Both the position numbers and the translations under genes were made by a program. A stretch of DNA of 6,456 nucleotides from Verrucomicrobiota bacterium. Its GTDB lineage: Bacteria > Verrucomicrobiota > Verrucomicrobiia > Chthoniobacterales > UBA10450. The notes beneath the pieces were generated by a model that was not told the origin of the DNA, did no database searches, and was given only the letters and a program-made list of their open reading frames with translations. Shown in pieces: positions 1 through 6,226 of the stretch; within the stretch, counting starts at the first letter, position 1, and each line of letters opens with the position of its first letter. The stretch is from contig QHPN01000223.1 of NCBI GenBank assembly GCA_003219115.1, forward strand, positions 1 to 6,456. The letters run 5' to 3'.

Positions 1-1
1 C

Positions 2-886
2 TTTGCTGGAGGTTGTTTGTTTAGCGTTTTGTTCTACGCGCCATTGGTCAGGTTACAGGACAGCTTTCGCCAGGCTGAAAGCCCGGCGACCGAGTCAGGC
101 AGGACGCCTGACTTCCGGATCCTCGTCATCGGGTTCGCTCTGTTCGTCTTCCTTGTTCCATTGTTCTATTTCGGCGGGGCGAGAACAGCCCTCCCCTTGG
201 GTACCGCAATCGAGGGAGCACTCTTTGTCACCATTGGAATTGGGATTCTGGCATTGGCTTTGGTCGATATCGTCCAGCGCAAAGCGGCGGATTCTCTCCT
301 GCTTGGCCTTTGGGTCTTCGGCACATTCGTTTTTGCGGCAGTGATGAATTGGACGATTACCTCCCGAACATTTTTGCCGATGGCGCCCGCAGTCGTAATC
401 CTATTGATTAGACGACTGCGGCTTTCCGCGGCCAATGGCAGTTTCATGCCTTGGTGGCTCATTCTGCCGGCCGCACTCGTTTCGCTTTTGATTACGATCG
501 GCGACTACAAGCTGGCGAATACGGCACGCATTGCCGCTAGTCAGTTTCGACAGCGTTTCCGAAACGAATCAGAGAGCATTTGGTTTGAGGGCCACTGGGG
601 TTTTCAATATTATATGCAACAGTGGAGCGCAAAGCCGCTTGATTTAGAGGAGCATGGCCTGGTTCCGGGCGACGTGCTCATTGTTCCAATCAATAATACC
701 AACGTCACTCGCAAACCAGCCGCTCCAACAATTGCTTCTTTCGAACAGCTGAACTACGCCCAGTTCTTCGCAACAACAACGAACCCGGAAGTAGGTGCCG
801 GATTCTATTCCAGTAAATGGGGGCCACTGCCCTGGTTGGTTGGTTCTGTTCCATCGGAGCATTACGTTATTTTTCGCATCAAGTAG
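2..886 (+). CDS. C-terminal part of a GT39/ArnT-like multi-pass membrane glycosyltransferase (5' truncated by window edge)
   Basis: The reading frame is open at the left edge, so the true start lies outside the window; about 294 residues are visible. It has some five hydrophobic segments (roughly residues 39-58, 66-88, 97-118, 123-138 and 151-167 of the fragment), then a soluble tail of about 125 residues. The stretch NWTITSRTFLPM (116-127) followed by a hydrophobic helix ending in RRLR, and the aromatic motif WFEGHWGFQYYM (194-205), resemble the C-terminal half of GT-C fold, family 39-type proteins. These move sugars or other groups from polyprenyl-phosphate donors at the inner membrane, with the tail in the periplasm. 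The catalytic N-terminal loop with its acidic residues is not in the window, so activity and substrate cannot be judged. The gene converges on the minus-strand operon and is probably unrelated to it. An uncharacterised polytopic membrane protein of another GT-C family is the main alternative. Confidence 0.7.
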   Translation, partial: FAGGCLFSVLFYAPLVRLQDSFRQAESPATESGRTPDFRILVIGFALFVFLVPLFYFGGARTALPLGTAIEGALFVTIGIGILALALVDIVQRKAADSLLLGLWVFGTFVFAAVMNWTITSRTFLPMAPAVVILLIRRLRLSAANGSFMPWWLILPAALVSLLITIGDYKLANTARIAASQFRQRFRNESESIWFEGHWGFQYYMQQWSAKPLDLEEHGLVPGDVLIVPINNTNVTRKPAAPTIASFEQLNYAQFFATTTNPEVGAGFYSSKWGPLPWLVGSVPSEHYVIFRIK

Positions 887-906
887 GTCGCTCAGTCATG
901 CCTTCG

Positions 907-942
907 AGCGAGCGTTGGAGAGCTCAACTCCGCAACGTCGCT
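907..942 (+). terminator. Possible imperfect hairpin downstream of the membrane protein gene
   Basis: AGCGA (907-911) can pair with TCGCT (938-942), CGTTG (913-917) with CAACG (933-937), and GAG (918-920) with CTC (928-930). Single or double bulges separate the stems and the loop is 7 nt. This gives 13 pairs about 20 bp after the plus-strand stop codon. The next bases are GAGAAAATGG, not a T run, so it could be a Rho-dependent 3' end, an mRNA-stabilising stem, or chance. Confidence 0.25.
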
Positions 943-1011
943 GAGAAAATGGCGAAAGGCTGAACGTTTTGAGCCTATTCGGAAGATCGAAACAGCTCGC
1001 CCCTTCAAGTG

Positions 1012-1043
1012 GATCTCAAATTTCAAATTTGAAATTTGAGATC
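1012..1043. repeat. 32-bp perfect palindrome, AT-rich, with 7-bp internal periodicity
   Basis: The left half is GATCTCAAATTTCAAA and the right half is its exact reverse complement, with no spacer (centre between 1027 and 1028). Symmetry breaks at the next base on each side (G1011, G1044). The interior reads as successive 7-mers of the form ATTTcAA/ATTTgAA, so it is both a palindrome and a degenerate 7-bp tandem repeat. It lies 11 bp past the stop codon of the minus-strand operon. As RNA it could form a 14-bp stem with a 4-nt loop on either strand. It could act as a bidirectional 3'-end structure, a dispersed genomic repeat, or a protein-binding site. The perfect symmetry is directly visible; the function is not. 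Confidence 0.85.
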
Positions 1044-1054
1044 GACCGATTCGC

Positions 1055-1531
1055 TTAGGCCGATGGGGTATCGGCAAAGATTGGTGCGCCGCTGATGTCG
1101 GAAGCGTTGAAACTGAAGCCGTGGTTGTCTTTTTGCAGCGACTTGAGGAGGAGAGCGACCTGCTGCGCGGCGGCGGTGGAATAGAACCGGACCAGGCCAA
1201 CGGTTGTCCGCGGGCCAAAGACCGTAATCATGATCGTCTCTTCATCGACCGAATTCATGAAAATGTGGCTGCCGTTGCCCTGATGATAGAGGGCGTTGAA
1301 TTCCACTTCGCCGATGCGTCGTGCCAGCTCGCGAGTAGCGGCGAAAGATCCGGCGGCAAGCGCGGCGATGATAGTCACGTCCATCACTGTCATATCCCCG
1401 AATTGCGAAATGACATTGCCGCCGCGGTCGATCACAACCGTCAGTTCGGCCTCCGCCTTTTTTAAGAAATCGGCCAGCACGTTGTCGAGCGTGGCGACGT
1501 CGTCGATAGTCAGGACTGGGATCGCGTTCAT
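1055..1531 (-). CDS. MglB-like roadblock/LC7 domain protein
   Basis: This is a 158-residue protein, close to the length of Myxococcus MglB. One roadblock/LC7 domain fills about residues 12-132: an N-terminal helix, a strand pair around LTVVIDRGGNVISQFGD (30-46), a long alanine-rich helix (about 54-73), then strands around FNALYHQGNGSHIFM and ETIMITVFGPRTTVGLVRFY, and a closing helix (119-133). The last 25 residues look like a flexible tail. Roadblock proteins of this class dimerise and bind Ras-like GTPases; MglB is the GTPase-activating partner of MglA at the cell pole. Its ATG overlaps the stop of the mglA-like gene as ATGA (1528-1531). No Shine-Dalgarno sequence precedes it, so translation is probably coupled and the two proteins made together. 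Gene order is mglA then mglB, the reverse of the Myxococcus mglBA operon. GAP activity is inferred from family and context only, so I give no symbol. Confidence 0.85.
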   Translation of the reverse strand: MNAIPVLTIDDVATLDNVLADFLKKAEAELTVVIDRGGNVISQFGDMTVMDVTIIAALAAGSFAATRELARRIGEVEFNALYHQGNGSHIFMNSVDEETIMITVFGPRTTVGLVRFYSTAAAQQVALLLKSLQKDNHGFSFNASDISGAPIFADTPSA

Positions 1532-2196
1532 GCGACGATTCGCTGCGGCTGGGGCGCGACATGCGTCTGCCCCGGCTTGAGGCCCGCTCCAGCTCGGTTG
1601 GCGTCACTCTGCTTGCTAAACTTTTGCAGCAGAATCTGTGAGACGGCGTTCAGGGTGGCGAAAACATTTTGGCCGGTGCTGGAGACGACTTCGAAGCTCT
1701 GCACACGTTTCTTTCGATTGTTCAGGACGTAATCGAGATAGTTGACGGGTGCGATGTTCGGAAGGTCGCGCTTGTTGTATTGCAAAACATGCGGAAGGTC
1801 GTCGAGTGACATGTTTTGCTTGGCCAGGTTCTCTTCGAGATTTTTGAAACTCTCGACGTTCTCTTCCATTTTTTCCCACTGCGAATCGGCCACGAACACG
1901 ATGCCATCGACGCTGCGCAGGACGAGCTGACGGGTGGCGTTGTAAATGACCTGACCGGGGACGGTGTAGAGCTGAAACTTGGTGACAAAGCCTTTAATAA
2001 CCAGAGCATTGAGCGGGAGAAAGTCGAAGAAAAGGGTGCGATCGGCAGCAGTAGCGAGCGAGACAAGGTCGCCACGGTTTTGCGGGTTAATGCGTTGGTG
2101 GATGTAGCCGAGGTTGGTGGTTTTGCCGCACAGCGCCGGACCGTAATAAACGATCTTAAACTGAATCTCGCGGCTGGCGTAATTAATGATTGACAT
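1528..2196 (-). CDS. mglA: MglA-family Ras-like GTPase (gliding motility / pilus polarity switch)
   Basis: This is a 222-residue small GTPase that aligns by eye with Myxococcus MglA over its first 195 residues with the same numbering. Visible motifs are the P-loop GPALCGKTT (19-27), the switch I area with R53 and D58 in DRTLFFDFLPL, the MglA-type switch II TVPGQ (78-82, where most Ras proteins have DxxGQ), the guanine-specificity motif NKRD (141-144) and SST (172-174). R53 and Q82 match residues needed for GTP hydrolysis in characterised MglA. Residue 21, equivalent to Ras Gly12, is Ala rather than Gly. About 27 extra residues rich in Q, P and A follow the conserved fold. MglA-GTP sets the leading pole and directs pili or gliding machinery there. 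The start is supported by GGAGA seven bases upstream. It overlaps the upstream roadblock gene by 14 bp and the downstream one by 4 bp. Confidence 0.93.
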   Translation of the reverse strand: MSIINYASREIQFKIVYYGPALCGKTTNLGYIHQRINPQNRGDLVSLATAADRTLFFDFLPLNALVIKGFVTKFQLYTVPGQVIYNATRQLVLRSVDGIVFVADSQWEKMEENVESFKNLEENLAKQNMSLDDLPHVLQYNKRDLPNIAPVNYLDYVLNNRKKRVQSFEVVSSTGQNVFATLNAVSQILLQKFSKQSDANRAGAGLKPGQTHVAPQPQRIVA

Positions 2197-4492
2197 GAGC
2201 AGTCTCCAGTTGCGGATAGGTTCGCGAAAGTTCCTGTGTGATGCGGCTGAGTTCGCGACGGCTCTCCGTACTCAATTCGGCTCCGTTGTGCACTGCGGTC
2301 AGGCAAAGATTGCCGGCACTAAAGAAGGTGACGGGCGATTTTTCGCCGTGGACCGTCACGCAGGTCAGCGGGCCAAGTTGAGTTTCACACATATGTTTTT
2401 CCAGTTTCTTCAGCATCGTCGGTGCCACCGCGCTCAAACCTTCCATGTGCATGTCGTCCGGAATGTTACCGGCGATGATCAAACCATCGGTGAAGATCAC
2501 GCTGCAGGAGGAGACGCCGGTGAGTGCGCAGGCCTGAGCAATTGCTGCCTTGGCATCAAATTTCGGAACTTCTTCCGCGGGCTTCGCCGCCGGGCGTGGC
2601 ACCGCGGTGGCCGGCATAATCGATATGCCCAGATGATCGGCCGAGGCCGGCGATCGAAAAAGCGGAACTTCCGCTTTAGGCGGTTCGACTTTCGGAAGCG
2701 TTGGAGAAGTTACTTTGAGAGCTTCGGCTTTTACTTCGCCAGGAAGTTTGGCTTTTGGCGTCTCAACCTTCGGCGCTTCGGCCACCGGCCGAGGAGCGGC
2801 CGGGCGAGTGACTTCCTGGCTCTGGGTAAAACGTTCTGCATCTTCCTTCGCCTTCGCCAGGAATGGAGTCTCGAAAATTTCATCCTGGGAAAAGATTTCC
2901 TGGTCGTCTCGCATCCGCAGGGAGTCGCCGGGCAAATTGGCCAGCACATCAGGCAACGAGAGCTGCACTGGCGCTTCGACTGCATCCGGGAGGAACAAAC
3001 TACGATATTGTTCCGGTAACGCGGCATGAAAGTCCTTCGGCGGGATCACAACCTTGCCGCTCGCGAGCTGCGGCGCGATCGCGCTGATCTGGAATGAAAT
3101 CTTCGCCTCGGCTGGCACCGATTCGACGTCCCCGGCCACTTGCATCGGCGGCAGACTTTGCAGGATCGGACGCAACGGGAGCGTGACCACTTGTTGTCCC
3201 GTCGGTTGTGATGGTATCGCCGGGGCGGGAACAGCTTTCGGCGCGGCTGGCTCGGGTACGGACAATGGGACCCGCGCCGGCGATGGCGGAGCTAGTTTAG
3301 GTTGTTTGGCCGCGACTTCGGGCGGGGCATCCTCGGGCAATTGAAATGGAATCCGAGTCGGGCCGGCAGTCGGAGGCGCAACGGGTGGCATTTTTGCGGC
3401 GGGAGGAACGGGAGACCCGCTGGAGGCTGGAACTCGCGGAAACGCGGGCCCACCCGTTCCAATCGATAAAGGTTTGTTTTTGTTCGGCTGCGCCGTCGGC
3501 GTAACCAAAGGAATGCGCGGCGTTGAACCATCGCGGCTCGGTTCGGCTCCGATCCGCGGCGGCGAAATACTTGGAGGCGGTGTGAGCGGGATTTTCGCCG
3601 CCGGCGAAGCTGGCATGCGCAGAGTCGGCGGAGGTGAGACCGGCGGTCTCGCAGCCGGGGGTGGCTGGTCCAAGCCGAGCTGGCCGGCTGGTGCGCTAAC
3701 TTGAGGTGCCCGGACGGCGGCAACAGGAGCTGGCGGCGGCCGCACGGGCTCGACCCTCGCTGTCTCGGTGACAAGGCCTGCCTGAGCCACAGGTTCCAAT
3801 GGAAGTGACAGTTCGGTAGTTTCGAAAGGCGCCACCGTGGTTCCAAATTTCGTCGATTCCTCCATCATCAATTTCAGGAACGGCGTTTCTACCTGCTTCG
3901 CCATTGTCTCTGTCGTCTGGTCTTCCCGAACGCGAAGCTGCGAGAGTTCATCGATCACTTTCTGGACCGGCAGCACTACGGCCGTGGTATCGGACGGGAC
4001 TATTGTATGCTCGAAAATTTCCGGGACCTGTTGATAGATCGCAGCGATCGGAATACTCGGCCGGCCTGTTGCTAATCCCTTTTCCACGTCCACCGCTTTC
4101 AACGTCACCCGGCGGGTGGTATCAAAACTCTCGTTAGTTTTCACGTAGCCCTGAGGCATTGCCGCAATCACATCACTCAAGACCAGCGAAACGGTCCTTT
4201 CTCCGCGCGGCTCGACAGCCACAGCCACACTCGGGCCCAAATCCGGCGGACTTCCGGGAGCGGGACGATTCAGTGAAATGCGCCGGCCTGCCATCGAGCT
4301 GGCCGCGGCGAGTGCCGGCCCGCTTGGCTCCGGCGTCATTGTCCGCACGGCGTAAGGTGTGACTCGTTTCGCCAGCTTGTCCGCCTCTGGTTTATCTTTC
4401 ACCGAGGGCAGGGGCGCAAGCGTCGGAGGCCGTTTCCTGGCCTCGAACTTCTCTTTTGCCTTCTTAACGAGATTTAGGAACGGAATAGCCAT
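2183..4492 (-). CDS. Proline-rich multidomain protein with duplicated repeat module and C-terminal roadblock domain; candidate PilB-MglA adaptor
   Basis: This 769-residue protein has no signal peptide or membrane segment. Regions in order: a basic amphipathic start (IPFLNLVKKAKEKFEAR, 3-19); repeat module 1 (about 99-217); a long linker rich in Pro and Ala (about 249-432); repeat module 2 (about 435-556); a second Pro/Lys/Glu linker (557-643); and a roadblock/LC7 domain (about 645-740) with strands around SSCSVIFTDGLIIAG and LTCVTVHGEKSPVTFF, closed by a helical tail. The roadblock fold is confident; I do not recognise the modules. Each module carries four 13-residue units with consensus Vx(L/I)xLxx(V/I)xxx(L/M)P and ends in ETPFL. 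Roadblock domains bind Ras-like GTPases or dimerise with other roadblock proteins, so MglA and the small MglB-like protein are likely partners. Its place after pilB (5-bp gap) and overlapping mglA fits an adaptor between motor and switch, which is inference. No Shine-Dalgarno sequence precedes the ATG, so translation is probably coupled to pilB. Confidence 0.85.
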   Translation of the reverse strand: MAIPFLNLVKKAKEKFEARKRPPTLAPLPSVKDKPEADKLAKRVTPYAVRTMTPEPSGPALAAASSMAGRRISLNRPAPGSPPDLGPSVAVAVEPRGERTVSLVLSDVIAAMPQGYVKTNESFDTTRRVTLKAVDVEKGLATGRPSIPIAAIYQQVPEIFEHTIVPSDTTAVVLPVQKVIDELSQLRVREDQTTETMAKQVETPFLKLMMEESTKFGTTVAPFETTELSLPLEPVAQAGLVTETARVEPVRPPPAPVAAVRAPQVSAPAGQLGLDQPPPAARPPVSPPPTLRMPASPAAKIPLTPPPSISPPRIGAEPSRDGSTPRIPLVTPTAQPNKNKPLSIGTGGPAFPRVPASSGSPVPPAAKMPPVAPPTAGPTRIPFQLPEDAPPEVAAKQPKLAPPSPARVPLSVPEPAAPKAVPAPAIPSQPTGQQVVTLPLRPILQSLPPMQVAGDVESVPAEAKISFQISAIAPQLASGKVVIPPKDFHAALPEQYRSLFLPDAVEAPVQLSLPDVLANLPGDSLRMRDDQEIFSQDEIFETPFLAKAKEDAERFTQSQEVTRPAAPRPVAEAPKVETPKAKLPGEVKAEALKVTSPTLPKVEPPKAEVPLFRSPASADHLGISIMPATAVPRPAAKPAEEVPKFDAKAAIAQACALTGVSSCSVIFTDGLIIAGNIPDDMHMEGLSAVAPTMLKKLEKHMCETQLGPLTCVTVHGEKSPVTFFSAGNLCLTAVHNGAELSTESRRELSRITQELSRTYPQLETAHVNH
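2203..2207 (-). promoter_or_regulatory. Ribosome binding site for the mglA-like gene
   Basis: On the minus strand the sequence reads GGAGA, then six bases, then ATG at 2196. It is the clearest Shine-Dalgarno element in the operon and lies inside the 3' end of the preceding coding region. It supports independent initiation on mglA despite the 14-bp overlap. Confidence 0.65.
2825..3190 (-). repeat. Protein repeat module 2 of the 769-residue protein (residues 435-556)
   Basis: It contains units at residues 436 (VTLPLRPILQSLP), 465 (ISFQISAIAPQLA), 481 (VVIPPKDFHAALP) and 509 (VQLSLPDVLANLP), then LRMRDDQ (525-531) and ETPFL (541-545). Offsets from module 1 are 335, 336, 336, 337, 339 and 339 residues, so the modules are collinear almost without gaps. 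This marks an internal duplication at protein level; the DNA copies have diverged. Confidence 0.75.
3842..4198 (-). repeat. Protein repeat module 1 of the 769-residue protein (residues 99-217)
   Basis: It contains 13-residue units at residues 101 (VSLVLSDVIAAMP), 129 (VTLKAVDVEKGLA), 145 (PSIPIAAIYQQVP) and 172 (VVLPVQKVIDELS), then LRVREDQ (186-192) and ETPFL (202-206). A partial fifth unit, LSLPLEPVAQAGL, follows at 228. The pattern suggests a short beta strand followed by a short helix per unit. The fold is not recognised. Confidence 0.75.
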
Positions 4493-4497
4493 GGCAA

Positions 4498-6216
4498 TCA
4501 GTGGTCGTCGGCCGCGACTCGCAACACTTCTTCCAATGTGGTTTGGCCCTCGAGCGCCTTATCGATGCCGACCATGCGCAAAGTCTTCATTCCTTCAGTG
4601 ACCGCCTGATTTTTGATCACCGCCGCCGAGGCGCGCTTCATGATGAGACGGCGAATGGATTCGGTGACCATTAAGGCTTCAATGATTGCGAGTCGCCCCA
4701 GATAACCGCGACCTTTGCAGCGATCACAGCCGCTGCCGCGGTAAAAGACAGTTTCGCCCTGTTCAATCCCAAGACGCGTGAAAACCTCCGGCTCCGGTTG
4801 AAATTCTTCACGACAATTGGCGCAGACCCTTCGCACAAGACGCTGGGCGCGCGTCATCAAGATCGAGCTCGAAATCAGGAACGGCTCGATCCCCATGTCG
4901 TCCAGACGCGTGATCGCACCGGCGGCATCGTTCGTGTGTAGAGTGGAAAGCACTTGGTGACCGGTCAGCGCCGCCTTCACCGCAATGTCGGCAGTTTCGT
5001 TGTCACGAATTTCGCCCACCATCACGATGTCGGGGTCCTGCCGCAGGATCGAGCGCAGGGCCGAGGCAAAATCGAGCCCGATGTCGTTGCGCACCGAAAC
5101 CTGATTGATCCCGCCGAGCTCGTACTCGATCGGGTCCTCCACCGTCACGATGTTGTATTGCGGATTGTTTAGCTCCTGGAGCACGGAGTAGAGCGTCGTC
5201 GTTTTACCGGAACCGGTCGGGCCGGTAACCAGAATCATCCCGTGCGGCGCATCGATCGCTTTCCTGAATTTCAGCAGCGTCTCTTCATCGATTCCCATTT
5301 GGTCGATCGAGCCGGTCAACGTGCTCTTGTCCAAAATACGAATAACAATTTTCTCCCCGTGCGAAGTCGGCAGAATCGAAACACGCAGATCGACTTCTTT
5401 GCCCATCACTTTGATGCGAAAGCGCCCGTCCTGCGGCACGCGTCGCTCAGCGATGTTCAGGCCAGCGAGAATTTTGATGCGCGAGGTGATCGCCAGTTGC
5501 AGCGCTTTAGGGGGCGATTCGGCGGGGGCTAAATCGCCATCGACGCGATAGCGCAGTTTCAGCGTTTTCTGAAAGGGTTCGATGTGAATGTCGGAAGCCT
5601 TTTCCCGCATCGCCTGCACCATGATCAGATTCACGATCCTGATGACCGGCGCGTCTTCGCTGTCTTCCGCCAGCCGGTCGATGTCGATCTCTTCGCTGGC
5701 CTTGGCCTGGACTTCGACGCCGCCATCCGGTTTTTCGACTTCTTCCTTGACCTGCCGCAGCACGTGACCCATGTCGGCGCCGCCGTGCACGCCGCTGAGC
5801 GCATCCACCACCCCTTTTTCGGTCGCGATCATCGGCACCACGTCCAACTGCACGCGTCGCTTCACGTCATCGACCGCGAGCACGTTGGTCGGGTCGGCCA
5901 TGGCGATGAACAGCTTCCCGTTCAGCCGCGCCACTGGCACCAGCTTATTGGCCTTGGCCATTTCGCGCGGGATCAACCCCATGATATCTTCGGGAATCCG
6001 GATCCGCGCCAGGTTGACCGGCGACACGTTCAGGCAGCGCCCCATGCTGAAGGCCATGTCCTGATCGGTGACAAATTGTTTGTCAGTCAGAATCTTCAGT
6101 AACCGTCCGCCCTTTTCTTTCTGGATTTGGGTCGCCTCTTCCAGCTGATTCGGCAGAAGCAGTCCGTCTTCAATGAGCACGTCTGCGATGCGATCTCCGA
6201 AGGTTTTATTTCTCAT
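4498..6216 (-). CDS. pilB: PilB/GspE-family type IV pilus assembly ATPase
   Basis: This is a 572-residue hexameric secretion ATPase, full length for PilB (about 565 residues). An MshEN/GspE N-terminal domain covers about residues 5-140, followed by an acidic linker (158-190) and the N2 domain with SDIHIEP (208-214). The motor domain has Walker A GPTGSGKTT (332-340), the Asp box VEDPIE (359-364), Walker B DPDIVMVGEIRD (394-405) and the His box TGHQVLSTLHTND (418-430). Four zinc-site cysteines are present in CANC (465-468) and CDRC (497-500). All catalytic elements look intact. It would hydrolyse ATP at the cytoplasmic face of the inner membrane to drive pilin polymerisation. Length and an mglA neighbour favour PilB over type II secretion GspE, though the sequence alone does not fully separate them. 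PilT is excluded by the MshEN domain and tetracysteine motif. It starts 10 bp after the upstream gene with no clear ribosome binding site. Confidence 0.92.
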   Translation of the reverse strand: MRNKTFGDRIADVLIEDGLLLPNQLEEATQIQKEKGGRLLKILTDKQFVTDQDMAFSMGRCLNVSPVNLARIRIPEDIMGLIPREMAKANKLVPVARLNGKLFIAMADPTNVLAVDDVKRRVQLDVVPMIATEKGVVDALSGVHGGADMGHVLRQVKEEVEKPDGGVEVQAKASEEIDIDRLAEDSEDAPVIRIVNLIMVQAMREKASDIHIEPFQKTLKLRYRVDGDLAPAESPPKALQLAITSRIKILAGLNIAERRVPQDGRFRIKVMGKEVDLRVSILPTSHGEKIVIRILDKSTLTGSIDQMGIDEETLLKFRKAIDAPHGMILVTGPTGSGKTTTLYSVLQELNNPQYNIVTVEDPIEYELGGINQVSVRNDIGLDFASALRSILRQDPDIVMVGEIRDNETADIAVKAALTGHQVLSTLHTNDAAGAITRLDDMGIEPFLISSSILMTRAQRLVRRVCANCREEFQPEPEVFTRLGIEQGETVFYRGSGCDRCKGRGYLGRLAIIEALMVTESIRRLIMKRASAAVIKNQAVTEGMKTLRMVGIDKALEGQTTLEEVLRVAADDH

Positions 6217-6226
6217 TGCGTCGGGA

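Larger units (their letters stand above)
887..1054. other. Convergent intergenic region between the membrane protein gene and the pilB-mglA operon
   Basis: Both flanking genes end here: the plus-strand stop is at 884-886 and the minus-strand stop at 1055-1057. I see no credible gene in these 168 bp. The region holds an imperfect hairpin (907-942) and a perfect AT-rich palindrome (1012-1043), listed separately. No run of T follows either structure on either strand, so a standard intrinsic terminator is not evident, although transcription must end somewhere nearby in both directions. Confidence 0.8.

Noticed and set aside
1059..1075. GCCGAT-ggggt-ATCGGC hairpin at the end of the MglB-like gene
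   Set aside because: The 6-bp stem is real, but it lies over the last codons of the gene and no T run follows on the minus strand, so I do not call it a terminator.
892..1218. Minus-strand open frame of 108 codons crossing the intergenic gap
   Set aside because: It overlaps the MglB-like gene in another frame, has low-complexity Ser/Arg composition, and would translate through the palindrome.
1722..2306. Minus-strand open frame of 194 codons overlapping mglA in another frame
   Set aside because: It is rich in Ser, Thr and Arg with no family features, while the mglA frame has every GTPase motif.
2186..3019. Plus-strand open frame of 277 codons
   Set aside because: It lies wholly antisense to the 769-residue protein, is rich in Arg, Phe, Gly and His with no domain pattern, and the opposite strand codes for a clear roadblock domain in the same place.
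3292..3846. Minus-strand open frame of 184 codons in the proline-rich linker
   Set aside because: It is an Arg/Leu/Pro-rich shadow caused by GC-rich codons in the linker of the 769-residue protein; that frame is the one continuous with folded domains on both sides.
5584..6102. Plus-strand open frame of 172 codons, very rich in His and Asp
   Set aside because: The composition is that of a reverse-strand shadow; the opposite strand encodes the conserved MshEN and linker regions of PilB.
4498..6216. Reading the ATPase as PilT (retraction motor)
   Set aside because: PilT lacks an MshEN domain and the CxxC...CxxC zinc site, both of which are present here.
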